DNA from: AP-15 sp963700185
GTDB taxonomy: Bacteria; Pseudomonadota; Alphaproteobacteria; ATCC43930; CGMCC-115725
Length of the DNA stretch: 64,000 nucleotides
Direction: 5' to 3'
Assembly: GCA_963700185.1 (NCBI GenBank)
Contig: CAVOWP010000030.1
Coordinates: 434,001-498,000, forward strand
Shown: positions 6,719 through 16,070 of the stretch, piece after piece
Layout: every line of letters starts with the position of its first letter
How positions within the stretch are numbered: the stretch's first letter is position 1
Program-made: the position numbers and the translations under genes
The notes under the pieces: generated by a model
Databases searched by the model: none
Told to the model about the DNA's origin: nothing
What the model saw: the letters and a program-made list of their open reading frames with translations, nothing else

Positions 6719-9442
6719 ATGCTCAGATCATCGATATTAAGGACGGTCGATTTCTGCAACCGCTATGCCTGGTGGGTCATCGTGGCCGGCCTCGCATTGG
6801 CGACAGCGTCAGCTGTTTATACGGTACGCAATTTCGCGGTGAAGACTGACGTCAAGGACCTGTTTCCGCACGATCTACCGTGGACGCAGCACGCCTTCGA
6901 TTTCATGAAGGCGTTTCCGCAGCCGGAAATGCTCGTCTTGGCTGACGCGCCGACACCGGAGCTCGTCGATCAGGCCTCGACCAAGCTCGCCGAGGCTCTG
7001 GCTCATCGTCCCGATCGTTTTCGGGCGGTGCATGAGATGCAAGGCGGCCCATTTTTCCAGCGAAACGGGTTGTCGTACCTGCCGGAGAGCGAGGTGGCGC
7101 GCCTGACGCAAGGTCTGGTTCAGGCCGGTCCCCTGCTTCAGACATTGGCCGCCGATCCCAGTCTCAGGGGAGCCCTCGGCGCATTGGATCTCGGCCTTAT
7201 GGGCGTGCAATACGCGCAGGTCCAACTCGACGATCTTGCGCCGGCAATGACCATGGCTTCGGACACCGTGCAGGAAGCGCTGTCGGGTCGCCCGGCGAAT
7301 TTCTCGTGGCGCGCCCTCGCCAGCGGGAAAGCATCCGAACCGCAGGAATTGCGCCGCTTTATCGAGGTCGAGCCGGTGTTGGACTACAGCGCGCTGGAAC
7401 CCGGCCGCGCGGCGAGCGACGCGATAATGCAGACGGTCGATGGCCTCCACCTAGGCCACGATTACCAGGCGCGGGGGCGATTGACCGGGCTGGTGCCGAT
7501 GAACGACGACCAGTTCGCGACAATAAGGGAGAGCGCACCGCTGGCCGCCGCTGTCTCCCTTGTCTCGGTATTGGTGATACTGTGGCTGGCATTGCGTTCC
7601 GGGCGTCTGATCCTGCCCGTCGCGATCAATCTGATCGCCGGTCTGGCAATCTCTGCTGCCTTCGGGCTGCTCGTGGTCGGCGCGCTGAATGTGATTTCCG
7701 TGGCATTCTTTGTCTTATTCGTTGGTCTGGGGGTCGATTTCGGCCTGCAATTCAGTGTGCGCTACCGGGCCGAACGGCACGAGTATGGAGAGTTGCGCGC
7801 GGCGCTGAGGAGCACGGCGCGCAAGGCCGGCGCGCCTTTGGCCCTTGCCGCGGCGGCCACTGCCGTCGGCTTTTCCTCGTTCATGCCGACATCTTACCGC
7901 GGACTGTCCGAACTCGGCCAGATCGCCGGCGGCGGGATGATCATTGCATTCCTGACCAGCATCACGTTGTTGCCCGCTCTGCTCACGGTGATGAAACCGC
8001 CGGCCGAGCCGCGGCCGATGGGGTTTGCCGCGCTCGCGCCGGTCGACTGGTTCGTCCAGCGATACCGCATCCCGGTCGTCAGCACGACGCTCCTGCTCGT
8101 CGCACTTGCCTCACCTTTGCTCATCTACCTGCGCTTCGACTTCAACCCGCTCCACTTGCGAAATCCGAATGCGCCATCCGTCGCAACCTTTCTGGACCTG
8201 CGGAAGGATGCGCAGACCGGAGCGAATGCGATCGAAATAATGGCGCCGAACCTGGCTGCGGCGAAGACGATGGCGGAGCGCGTGTCGGCACTGCCAGAAG
8301 TCGCGCAAGTCAGGACTCTCGAAGATCTCATACCGCAAAACCAAGGCGAAAAACTCCAGCTGATCAGTGCGGCGGCGGCCAAGATCGAGCCTTCGCTGAA
8401 CCCGAGCGAGGTCAAAACGGCGCCGACCCATGCAGAGAATGTCACCGCTCTGTCTTCAACCGCCAATCAGTTGTCCGCCGTCGCAGATGGCAAGCAAGGC
8501 CCAGGAGCAACTGCGGCGCGCCGGCTTGCCGGCCTCTTGTCGCATCTGGCGAAATCCGACCCCACAGTGCGGGCACAAGTCGAGCAGGCAGTCGTAGAAC
8601 CGCTGCGTTTTTCACTCGATCAGCTGCGCGCGGAGCTGAAGCCTCAGCGGATCACGGTCGAGAGCATACCTGGGGATCTGAAGAGGATGTGGCTGGCGCC
8701 GGACGGACGTGCGCGAGTCCAGGCCCTCCCCAAGGCCGATCCCGACAACACCACGGCGCTGCGAAAATTTGTGACGGCAGTGCTGGGTGTCGAGCCTGCA
8801 GCGACCGGTCCCGCCGTGCTGATGTTCGAAGCCGGAAACACCGTCGTGCGCGCCTTTGTCGAAGCGGCGATTTTCGCGCTGGCGGCGATTGCGGTCCTGC
8901 TGTGGATAACCTTGCGGCGGATTTCCGATGTCCTCCTGACGTTGATACCGCTGCTCGTAGCCGGAGTGGTCACTCTCGAGCTCTGCGTCGCGCTCGACAT
9001 CCCGCTGAACTTCGCCAACATCATTGCGCTGCCGCTGCTGCTCGGGGTCGGCGTCGCGTTCAAGATTTACTACATCATGGCCTGGCGCAGCGGGAAAACC
9101 GCGTTGGTCCAGTCGACCTTGACGCGTGCCGTGATCTTCAGCGCGCTCGCCACCGCAAGCGCATTCGGCAGCTTGTGGCTGTCGAGCGACCCCGCCACCT
9201 CCAGCATGGGCAAATTGATGGCGCTTGCGCTCGTCTGCACGATGGCGGCGGCCGTGCTGTTCCAGCCTGCGCTGATGGGACGGCCGCGGACAAAACCCAC
9301 CTGGGTCGTGCGTCGCGAGACACCTTCTGGAGGCGCCGTCCCAGCGCCGTCCCGCACCCCAGTGCGGATATCCGAGAACCGGCCGGCGTTAGCGGAGGTG
9401 CACGACAGCTACCGGGCGGCCAGCGATGAGCGCGACAACTGA
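6719..9442 (+). CDS. hpnN: Hopanoid-associated RND transporter, HpnN family
   Basis: 907 aa. N-terminal membrane segment (WWVIVAGLALATASAVY), large periplasmic loop, then a sterol-sensing-like bundle (VSVLVILWLALRSGR, GVDFGLQFSVRYR), a second loop and a second bundle (LALAAIAVLLWITLRR, FANIIALPLLLGVGVAFK, AWRSGK). This two-halved MMPL/RND layout and the signature NFAVKTDVKDLFPHDLPW are those of HpnN, which moves hopanoids from inner to outer membrane. The C-terminal tail (about 50 hydrophilic residues) is longer than I expect. The acyltransferase start lies within its last 17 bases, so both are probably one operon. No other hopanoid gene is in the window apart from a possible MlaC/HpnM-like scrap at 51.8 kb. 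Confidence 0.9.
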   Translation: MLRSSILRTVDFCNRYAWWVIVAGLALATASAVYTVRNFAVKTDVKDLFPHDLPWTQHAFDFMKAFPQPEMLVLADAPTPELVDQASTKLAEALAHRPDRFRAVHEMQGGPFFQRNGLSYLPESEVARLTQGLVQAGPLLQTLAADPSLRGALGALDLGLMGVQYAQVQLDDLAPAMTMASDTVQEALSGRPANFSWRALASGKASEPQELRRFIEVEPVLDYSALEPGRAASDAIMQTVDGLHLGHDYQARGRLTGLVPMNDDQFATIRESAPLAAAVSLVSVLVILWLALRSGRLILPVAINLIAGLAISAAFGLLVVGALNVISVAFFVLFVGLGVDFGLQFSVRYRAERHEYGELRAALRSTARKAGAPLALAAAATAVGFSSFMPTSYRGLSELGQIAGGGMIIAFLTSITLLPALLTVMKPPAEPRPMGFAALAPVDWFVQRYRIPVVSTTLLLVALASPLLIYLRFDFNPLHLRNPNAPSVATFLDLRKDAQTGANAIEIMAPNLAAAKTMAERVSALPEVAQVRTLEDLIPQNQGEKLQLISAAAAKIEPSLNPSEVKTAPTHAENVTALSSTANQLSAVADGKQGPGATAARRLAGLLSHLAKSDPTVRAQVEQAVVEPLRFSLDQLRAELKPQRITVESIPGDLKRMWLAPDGRARVQALPKADPDNTTALRKFVTAVLGVEPAATGPAVLMFEAGNTVVRAFVEAAIFALAAIAVLLWITLRRISDVLLTLIPLLVAGVVTLELCVALDIPLNFANIIALPLLLGVGVAFKIYYIMAWRSGKTALVQSTLTRAVIFSALATASAFGSLWLSSDPATSSMGKLMALALVCTMAAAVLFQPALMGRPRTKPTWVVRRETPSGGAVPAPSRTPVRISENRPALAEVHDSYRAASDERDN

Positions 9443-10688
9443 GCATCTGACAGGGTCCCTCCACTTGATGCGCCGACCGAGCCTGGCGCTCGATAATCTG
9501 CGGGCCTTTGTGATCTTGTTGGTGTTGTCGTTTCACTCGGTGCTGGCGTATCTGCAATTTCTTCCCGCCGCGCCTTATCCGTTCGACAGCCCACCCTATC
9601 AGTGGCGAGCCATTCCGATCATCGACAGCCATCGGTGGCTGGGCTTCGATCTGTACTGCGCGTGGCAAGACGTCTTTCTGATGTCATTCTTTTTCTTTCT
9701 GTCGGGACTGTTCGTCTGGCCCAGCCTGAACCGCAAGGGGGCGGCAAATTTCCTCAATGGCCGTCTGTTGCGGCTCGGCCTGCCGTTTGTGCTCGTCGTG
9801 GCAATATTGATGCCGGCGACGCTCTATCCGACCTATCTGCAGACCGCGAGCGATCCGGGCCTTGCTGCCTATTGGCGGCACTGGCTCGCATTGCCATTCT
9901 GGCCGTGCGGACCGATGTGGTTCTTGTGGCTGTTACTGGTCGGCGACTTTGGCACTACTGCTCTGCATCGATTTGCGCCAGGCCTGGGCAATTACCTGAT
10001 CCGGCTCTCGTCGGCCGCTGAAGCCCATCCAGCCCGCTTCTTTGCGGGTTTTGTCTTCGTCTCGATACTGGCTTATGTGCCCTTGGCCCTCTTGTTCACG
10101 CCCTCGGCCTGGTTCCAGGTAGGGCCATTCGCATTCCAGCTCAGCCGGCCGCTGCACTATGCCCTCTATTTCTTTGCCGGCGTCGGTCTCGGGGCCGGAG
10201 GCGTCGAACGCGGCCTTCTCGCAGACGACGGACCGCTGGTGCGGCGGTGGGTGGCATGGGTTATCGCCGCCCTGGTGTCGTTGTGCGCGTGGATGGGATT
10301 GACCGGGCTGACGATGGGGGAAGGCGCCTCGGCTTCCCTGGGTTTGCGGATCCTCGCCGACCTTAGCTTTGTGCTCGCCTGTCTTTCCAGCTGCTTTGCC
10401 GTGCTGGCGGTCGTGCTGCGCTTTGCCGCCCGTCGGCTGCCGTCGCTGGCCGGCCTCAGGGACAGCGCGTACGGCATGTACCTGGTGCACTACCTGTTTG
10501 TCGTGTGGCTACAATTCGCGCTGCTCGGCATCGCACTCCCCGCAATCATCAAGGGGGCGGTTGTCTTCGGCTGTACCCTGCTTCTCAGCCGGTGGACGGT
10601 CGCCGCGCTGCGCCGTCTTCCGTCGGTCGGTCAGATAATCGGGGCGGAGCGGGCCAAGGGAGCTGCCAGGGGGGCTGTGACCTCGTAG
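9426..10688 (+). CDS. Acyltransferase family 3 membrane protein (OpgC/OafA-like)
   Basis: 420 aa with about ten membrane segments. The amino end reads LDNLRAFVILLVLSFHSVLAY, with the RxxF...H pattern of acyltransferase-3 enzymes, followed by FFFFLSGLFVWPSL and, at the end, DSAYGMYLVHY. These enzymes move acetyl or succinyl groups onto envelope glycans or lipids. Its start overlaps hpnN by 17 bp, suggesting a role in envelope lipid or glycan modification (inference). Its last 58 bp overlap the opposing esterase gene. Confidence 0.85.
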   Translation: MSATTEHLTGSLHLMRRPSLALDNLRAFVILLVLSFHSVLAYLQFLPAAPYPFDSPPYQWRAIPIIDSHRWLGFDLYCAWQDVFLMSFFFFLSGLFVWPSLNRKGAANFLNGRLLRLGLPFVLVVAILMPATLYPTYLQTASDPGLAAYWRHWLALPFWPCGPMWFLWLLLVGDFGTTALHRFAPGLGNYLIRLSSAAEAHPARFFAGFVFVSILAYVPLALLFTPSAWFQVGPFAFQLSRPLHYALYFFAGVGLGAGGVERGLLADDGPLVRRWVAWVIAALVSLCAWMGLTGLTMGEGASASLGLRILADLSFVLACLSSCFAVLAVVLRFAARRLPSLAGLRDSAYGMYLVHYLFVVWLQFALLGIALPAIIKGAVVFGCTLLLSRWTVAALRRLPSVGQIIGAERAKGAARGAVTS

Positions 10689-11584
10689 CCCGTCTTTTCC
10701 CGCACGAACGCGCCGACCCGCTCGATTGCGCGTCGGGCTTCCGGGATGAGCGGCACGAAGACATGCCAGACATGCGGCATGCGCGGCCATATTTCGAGCT
10801 CGACCTGACACCCCGCGGCGCGCATACGATCGGCCATACGCACGGCGTCGTCGCGCAATACCTCGTCGCTGCCGACCTGAATGAAGGTCGGCGGAAGGCC
10901 GGCGGGATCGCCGTAGAGTGGTGAGACATAGGGAGCGCGCGGATCGGCGCCGGCGAGATAGTCATTGACGAACAACGGCGGATCGTCGGCGCTGAGCATC
11001 GGATCGTAGATGGCGTTCACCCGCAGGGAGGCCCCAGTCAGTGCGAGATCGGTCCAGGGTGACAACGCAACCGCAGCGCCCGGCAGCGGATAGCCTTCAT
11101 CGCGCAATCTCAGCATCAATGAGAAGACCAGCCCGCCGCCCGCCGAATCGCCCATTACCGCGATCCGACCGGGGTCCGCCCCCCCGGTAACGAGCCAGTT
11201 ATAGGCGGTGAACGCGTCTTCGAGCGCCGCCGGGAAGGGATGCTCGGGCGCGAGGCGGTAATCGACCGCCAGCAGATGCGCGCGAGCCGCAGATGCGATG
11301 CGCCAGGTGAGGTGCCGGTAAAGGTTCGGCGAGCCGATGATGAAGGCTCCGCCATGCAAGAACAGGACATGGCGATCGCTTTCGGAGGCAGGGGTGGCGA
11401 TCAGATCCGCCCTGACCCCGTCGGCGTCGACGGGGAGGGTCCGAGTGTGCGCGGGCGGGTCCGGAACCAAGCGCTCGGCAACAGTCACAAACCGCCGGTG
11501 CTGTTCGACCGTCAGCTCGCGATGATTGCGATGCTTGATCAACCAGCGCAAGCCGGCCCGGACCATCTCGGCTCTCACACTCAT
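10631..11584 (-). CDS. Alpha/beta hydrolase, hormone-sensitive-lipase family esterase
   Basis: 317 aa. The HSL oxyanion motif HGGAF is at 77-81, the nucleophile Ser147 in GDSAGGG, acid Asp240 (GSDEVLRDDA) and His271 (MPHVWH). No signal peptide, so a cytoplasmic carboxylesterase or lipase for short acyl or aryl esters. Start taken at the ATG reading MSVRAEMV; the ribosome site is weak, and an ATG six codons inside is preceded by GAG. Divergent from the aminotransferase with a gap of about 120 bp; converges on and overlaps the acyltransferase. Confidence 0.88.
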   Translation of the reverse strand: MSVRAEMVRAGLRWLIKHRNHRELTVEQHRRFVTVAERLVPDPPAHTRTLPVDADGVRADLIATPASESDRHVLFLHGGAFIIGSPNLYRHLTWRIASAARAHLLAVDYRLAPEHPFPAALEDAFTAYNWLVTGGADPGRIAVMGDSAGGGLVFSLMLRLRDEGYPLPGAAVALSPWTDLALTGASLRVNAIYDPMLSADDPPLFVNDYLAGADPRAPYVSPLYGDPAGLPPTFIQVGSDEVLRDDAVRMADRMRAAGCQVELEIWPRMPHVWHVFVPLIPEARRAIERVGAFVREKTGYEVTAPLAAPLARSAPII

Positions 11585-11706
11585 CTTGCTCGGTATTCCC
11601 TTCGGTCGGCTGTCGGCGCGATGGCAACATGAAGAGGTCAGCCTGTCATGGCAAACTCCTTCACACCATTTCCTGAAGCTAAGCTGGCTTTGCGGAGAAA
11701 ACGAAG

Positions 11707-12882
11707 GTGCGGTTCTCACCAATGGTCGATCGCATCGCCGCGCGGGGCGCCGACGCCTGGAGCATCCACATGGAGGCGGCACGGCTGCGCGACCAGGGCC
11801 AGGATGTCATTTTTTTGACAGTCGGCGATCCGGACCAGGCGCCGCCGGAGCCGGTCATCGACGCGACGATCGATGCGCTGCGCCGGCATCGCACCGGATA
11901 TTCCTCGATCATCGGCTATCCCAGGGTCCGCGAGGCAATTGCTGCGCGGGTTCAGCGGCGCACCGGGCGTCCATGCCGCGCCGACAACGTCGTCGTGACA
12001 CCCGGCGCACAAGGCGGGGTGTACTGCGCGTTGCAGTGCCTCGCCGGGCCGGGCGACGAAGTCATCGTGCCGGAGCCGATCTACAACACCTACGGTCCGG
12101 TGATCGGCGCGAGCGGCGCCCGCCTGGTGACGGTGGCGTTGCGCGCCGAGCGGGGCTTTCATCCGGATCTCGATGCGATCGCCGCCGCCATCACGCCGCG
12201 CACCCGCGTAATCTGGATCAACAGCCCGCACAATCCGACCGGCGTCGTGTTCACCGCGGACGAGGTCGCCCGGATCGCCGAGCTGTGCCGCCGCCGCGAT
12301 TTGTGGCTGCTGTCCGACGAGGTTTATGAAGATCTCGCCTTTGCCCGACCGCATGTCAGCCCATGGTCGTTGCCCGACATGGCCGAGCGCACCGTCGTCG
12401 TCTCGAGCCTGTCGAAATCGCATGCGATGCCGGGGTTTCGCTTTGGCTGGATCGCAGGGCCGCCAGCCTTGTCGGCGCACCTCTTCGAGCTGTTGTTCGC
12501 GATGATTTACGGCAGCCCGGCCTTCATCCAGGACGGGGTGATGCCGGCCCTCGAAAACGATCTCCCCGAGGTGGCCGCGCTGCGGGAAGCCTACCGCAAT
12601 CGCGCCGGAATGCTCTCGGAGATCCTTTCCGAGGCCCCAAATTGCCGAGTGACCCGGCCCGAGGGCGGCATGTTCGTGCTGATGGACATCCGCAGCACAG
12701 GTGTCGCTTCCACAGCATTCGCGCACGATCTGTTGATGCGGGAACATGTAGCGGTCCTGCCCTGCGACGGCTTTGGGCTGAGCGCCGCCGGACACCTGCG
12801 AATCTCCTTGACCGCCGCCGAACCGCGCCTCGCAGAAGCGGGCCGCCGCATCGTCCGTTTCGCCCGCCGCATCGCCAGCTAG
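11707..12882 (+). CDS. PLP-dependent class I/II aminotransferase
   Basis: 391 aa. Fold-type I motifs: GYSSIIGYPRVREAIA, NSPHNPTG (Asn176), SDEVYEDL and the Schiff-base Lys237 in SLSKSHAMPGFRFGW. GTG start preceded by GCGGAG; an ATG five codons in is an alternative. The type resembles aspartate or aromatic aminotransferases; the amino donor cannot be decided. Its divergent partner is the esterase. Confidence 0.9.
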   Translation: MRFSPMVDRIAARGADAWSIHMEAARLRDQGQDVIFLTVGDPDQAPPEPVIDATIDALRRHRTGYSSIIGYPRVREAIAARVQRRTGRPCRADNVVVTPGAQGGVYCALQCLAGPGDEVIVPEPIYNTYGPVIGASGARLVTVALRAERGFHPDLDAIAAAITPRTRVIWINSPHNPTGVVFTADEVARIAELCRRRDLWLLSDEVYEDLAFARPHVSPWSLPDMAERTVVVSSLSKSHAMPGFRFGWIAGPPALSAHLFELLFAMIYGSPAFIQDGVMPALENDLPEVAALREAYRNRAGMLSEILSEAPNCRVTRPEGGMFVLMDIRSTGVASTAFAHDLLMREHVAVLPCDGFGLSAAGHLRISLTAAEPRLAEAGRRIVRFARRIAS

Positions 12883-13129
12883 GCAAATCCGCGCCGGAGG
12901 CATTGACTTTGTGAAGCCGGAAACTGCCCTGGTTGTGCGTGGGAGGCGATCCAGATCGCGCGGCGGCTTGTCGAATGCGTCGCGAAGTCTCTAGCGGACG
13001 GGCAGATCCCGGCGCGCACACCGGAACCAGACCGCTCCCGATGAGAGCCCGCGGCCGCGCGGACGACCCATCTGACCGCCGCGTTCATAAGTCAAGACTT
13101 TCTGGAAATAAACCAGCTACAATGACGCA
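12883..13129. other. Gene-free stretch
   Basis: About 250 bp after the aminotransferase; no ORF with coding character, no hairpin with a T-tract and no repeat noticed. Confidence 0.5.
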
Positions 13130-13605
13130 ATGAGCGACGACAAAAAACAGGTATTCGATGCCGGGGCACTTGCCGATGCTCTTGATGAACTCGGACAAAT
13201 CGCCCATGAGGCCGGGCGCGTCATTGACGCTGCGGTTTACGGCGGCTCCTGTCTGATGCTGGTGTCGAATTTCCGCATTGCAACGGCCGACGTGGACGCT
13301 GTGGCGGCCACGGATCAAAGCTTTTCTTGACAGCGCCGCGCAAACCATAGCGGCCCGTCGCGGCTGGCCGCGTGACTGACTGAACGACAGCGTGCGCACC
13401 TATCTTAGCCCGGCGGTCGAGGGCTTTGCGCAGCACACGCAGGTCATCGGCCTAAAAGAGAAAAGCGACATTGTGGAGTTTGCCGCCCGCTTCTATCCGA
13501 AAGCCCGCACCAGCGGCCGGCTGATGTTTGTCAGTCGATCATCTGTGGAACGAATACAGCCGACGTCTGCAAAGGCCCGCTCATGAACCGCCCCAATACC
13601 TTGCG
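13130..13605 (+). pseudogene. DUF6036-like nucleotidyltransferase remnant
   Basis: The opening reads ALADALDELGQIAHEAGR then YGGSCLMLVSNFRIATADVD, the GGS and DVD signature of DUF6036/AbiEii-type nucleotidyltransferases, a group linked to toxin-antitoxin-like loci. One extra T near 13325 shifts the frame; then ARRGWPRD is followed by TGA where Trp (TGG) is expected, before LNDSVRTYLSP. A further one-base shift near 13540 leads to HLWNEYSRRLQ and PPQYLA. The middle is also shorter than family length. The nonsense codon argues for genuine inactivation. The frame runs on into a hydrophobic tail (to 13722) of doubtful meaning. Confidence 0.65.
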
Positions 13606-13744
13606 CAATGGGTGCTTGGCCCGCCCGTCTGCTTTGGCTATGTAGTTGTGCTTTTTAGTCTGGTCTTGTTTATTGCTGGAATTGCTTTCGCCGCATACGG
13701 ATTTGTCAGTCTACCATCATAGCCGGATTCCCGCGCGGTATTCA

Positions 13745-14938
13745 TCAAACGTCGTGCAGGGCCGCGCCGAGATAGGCCACAGCCTCTGCGACACCGCCGG
13801 CCCGGTGCGGGATCCCGGCGCGGTGCAGCCCCATCTCGACACCCGCCAGAGTGCCGCACAGCATCAGATCGTTGAAATGCCCGAGATGGCCGATGCGGAA
13901 CACCTTGCCCCGCAATTTGCCGAGACCGGTGCCGAGCGACATGTCGAAGCATTCGAGGATGATCTCGCGCAGCCGGTCGGCGTCGAACCCGTCGGGGACC
14001 AGGATCGCGGTCAGCGAGTTCGAATGCTCGCGCGGATCGGCGCACAGCACCTCGAGGCCCCACCCGGCGACCGCCCGCCTGGCCGCCTCGGCATGGCGGG
14101 CGTGGCGGTGGAACACCGCCGGGAGCCCCTCCTCGTCGAGCAGCATCTTCAGCGCTTCGCGCAACCCGAACAGGAGGTTGGTCGCCGGCGTATAGGGAAA
14201 AAAGCCGGTGCGGCCAGTGTCGAGCATCGCCTCCCAATCCCAGTAGGATCGCGGCAGCCGCGCCGCCTTATGCGCGGCCAGCGCCTTTTTCGAAACGGCG
14301 TTGAAGCCGAGCCCCGGCGGCAGCATCAGCCCTTTCTGCGATCCCGCGACCGTGACGTCGACCTTCCATTCGTCGTGGCGATAATCGATCGAAGCGAGCG
14401 ATGAGATCGTGTCGACCATGAAGAGGGCCGGGTGATGGGCGCGGTCGATCGCCTCGCGGATCTCGGCGATCCGGCTCGTCACTCCGGTTGAGGTCTCGTT
14501 GTGAACGACGCAAACCGCCTTGAGTCGATGCTCGCGGTCGGCAGTCAATTTTTCCTCGACCAGTGCCGGGTCGACCCCGTGCCGCCAATCGCCGGGAACA
14601 TATTCGACCTCGAGCCCGAGCCGCGCCGCCATCTGCCGCCACAATGTCGCGAAATGGCCCGTCTCGAACATGATGACATGGTCACCCGGCGACAATGTAT
14701 TGGACAATGCCGCTTCCCATGCTCCGGTCCCGGAAGACGGGTAGATGACGACGGTGTCGTCGGTCTGAAACACCCGCTTCATCCCGGCGACGACCTCCTG
14801 GCCGAGCGCGGCAAATTCCGGCCCGCGATGGTCGATCGTCGGCATCGCGATCGCCTGCAACACCCGGTCGGGAACATTGGTCGGCCCCGGGATCTGCAAG
14901 AAATGGCGGCCGGTATGCGCAGGGGCGGTATTTTTCAT
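13745..14938 (-). CDS. Serine-glyoxylate aminotransferase (alanine-glyoxylate aminotransferase family)
   Basis: 397 aa. Start at the ATG reading MKNTAPAHTGRHFLQIPGPT, typical of SGAA; upstream codons in frame are a repeat-rich non-coding tract. Diagnostic motifs: QIPGPTNVP, DHRGPEF, YPSSGTGAWEA, VHNETSTGV, DTISSL and the PLP lysine Lys202 in GSQKGLMLPPG. It transfers the amino group from serine to glyoxylate, giving hydroxypyruvate and glycine, as in the serine cycle of methylotrophs or in photorespiration-type glyoxylate salvage. No other serine-cycle gene is nearby. Confidence 0.92.
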   Translation of the reverse strand: MKNTAPAHTGRHFLQIPGPTNVPDRVLQAIAMPTIDHRGPEFAALGQEVVAGMKRVFQTDDTVVIYPSSGTGAWEAALSNTLSPGDHVIMFETGHFATLWRQMAARLGLEVEYVPGDWRHGVDPALVEEKLTADREHRLKAVCVVHNETSTGVTSRIAEIREAIDRAHHPALFMVDTISSLASIDYRHDEWKVDVTVAGSQKGLMLPPGLGFNAVSKKALAAHKAARLPRSYWDWEAMLDTGRTGFFPYTPATNLLFGLREALKMLLDEEGLPAVFHRHARHAEAARRAVAGWGLEVLCADPREHSNSLTAILVPDGFDADRLREIILECFDMSLGTGLGKLRGKVFRIGHLGHFNDLMLCGTLAGVEMGLHRAGIPHRAGGVAEAVAYLGAALHDV

Positions 14939-15030
14939 CGCGACGGGTTCCTTGCTCCTCGGCAGGCCAAGTGTGGGCGCGAAATGCGATGCCGACAAGG
15001 CATGCGATCCTAAGACACGGTCGCGAGCCA

Positions 15031-15064
15031 CGGGCGCGAACAACGGGCGCGAACAACGGGCGCG
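15031..15064. repeat. 13-bp tandem repeat, 2.6 copies
   Basis: CGGGCGCGAACAA repeated, in the untranslated region upstream of the aminotransferase. No function inferred. Confidence 0.7.
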
Positions 15065-15273
15065 CTCCCGCTCGATGCCGCCGGGCACCAACTCGGCCGC
15101 CCCTGCTCCACCTGTTTTATCAGGAAATTTGCAGGCGTTCCTTTTTTCCAACCCATCCCGACACGATCTGCGACCGCCACGACCTCGGATCGCAGGTTAC
15201 AATGCAAATGGGGCGAATTTAGCGCCGACCTCTGTCGGCATCCGTTTCGCCTGAAACCGAAAGGGACAGTGGG

Positions 15274-15805
15274 GTGCGGATGAGGCGGCTGGTGATCGCG
15301 GCAGCGATCTTGCTGATGCACGGACAACCGGCAGAGGCGTCGCTCCTGTGGAATTGGAGCTATAGCGGCACCGGGGTTTCCGCCTCGGGCACCTTTAGGA
15401 CGAACGACGCGCCGGACGAGGCCGGCTTCTATCAGATCGTCGCGATCACCGGCGCCGAGAACGGGGTGACGATCACCGGCCTCCAGCCGAAGGGCACGGC
15501 AATCCCCGGGAATGAGCCGTATGCGGTTGATAAGTTGGTGAGCGCCGCCGAACCGCATTTGACCATGCACGGGTTCGGCTTTTCGCTGGCGAACGGCAGC
15601 TACGCCAACCCGTTCTACAACGGCTCGATCTATTACGAGTACCTATCGGTGCCGCCCTACGTCAATGGCTCAGGACCCGAGAAGCCGATATCGTTCTCGG
15701 CCGCCATTGTGCCGGAGCCAAGGCGCAGCGGCACTCATGCTTGCGGGCCTCGTCGGCGTCATCAGCTTCGCCCGAAGCTTTCGCGCCCCGACGAATCTCA
15801 ATTGA
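15274..15805 (+). pseudogene. PEP-CTERM secreted protein with frameshift in its sorting signal
   Basis: GTG start seven bases after AAGGGA; an ATG two codons later is possible but badly spaced. Signal peptide VIAAAILLMHGQPAEA, then a beta-rich exported domain (YSGTGVSASGTF, GFYQIVAITGAENG). The body ends IVPEP, and one surplus A at about 15720 throws the next residues out of frame; removing it gives GAALMLAGLVGVISF ARSFR and a stop at 15805, exactly a PEP-CTERM tripartite signal. Uncorrected, the frame runs to 15876 with an unrelated tail. Mature proteins of this class are cleaved by exosortase and anchored or released at the surface. Confidence 0.8.
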
Positions 15806-15906
15806 GCCAGCTCCACCGGCTGGCAGGCTGCAAGGGCCCCGATGCGGCTTCCACCGCCGCCATGACCGGAGAATAAGCACGGAGGTAATCATGTACTCCG
15901 GTGCCA

Positions 15907-15930
15907 GCGGCCTGCCGTACGGCAGGCCGC
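15907..15930. repeat. 24-bp perfect palindrome
   Basis: GCGGCCTGCC GTAC GGCAGGCCGC, between the two convergent PEP-CTERM genes. No T-tract follows, so it is not a standard intrinsic terminator; it could still be an RNA hairpin for both genes. Confidence 0.75.
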
Positions 15931-16070
15931 ACACGACAGCGCAACAGGTGTCTCTTCAATGTCGGCTGCAACTTTGCGAGCCGAGCGCGCGCTCGAGCCC
16001 GCCTGGTTTAATAACGACTGCGGTTTCGGGCGGGCGTGGAGTCCATGCGAAGCGCGGATGGCGGAATTCT

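Noticed and set aside
7306..9429. 707-codon frame on the + strand inside hpnN
   Set aside because: Arginine-rich, no known domains, entirely within the real hpnN frame: a high-GC shadow.
6719..9442. MmpL-type mycobacterial lipid exporter
   Set aside because: Same superfamily, but the N-terminal signature and alphaproteobacterial setting fit HpnN.
15031..15064. CRISPR-like array
   Set aside because: Repeats are contiguous 13-mers with no spacers; no other candidate array or cas gene was seen.
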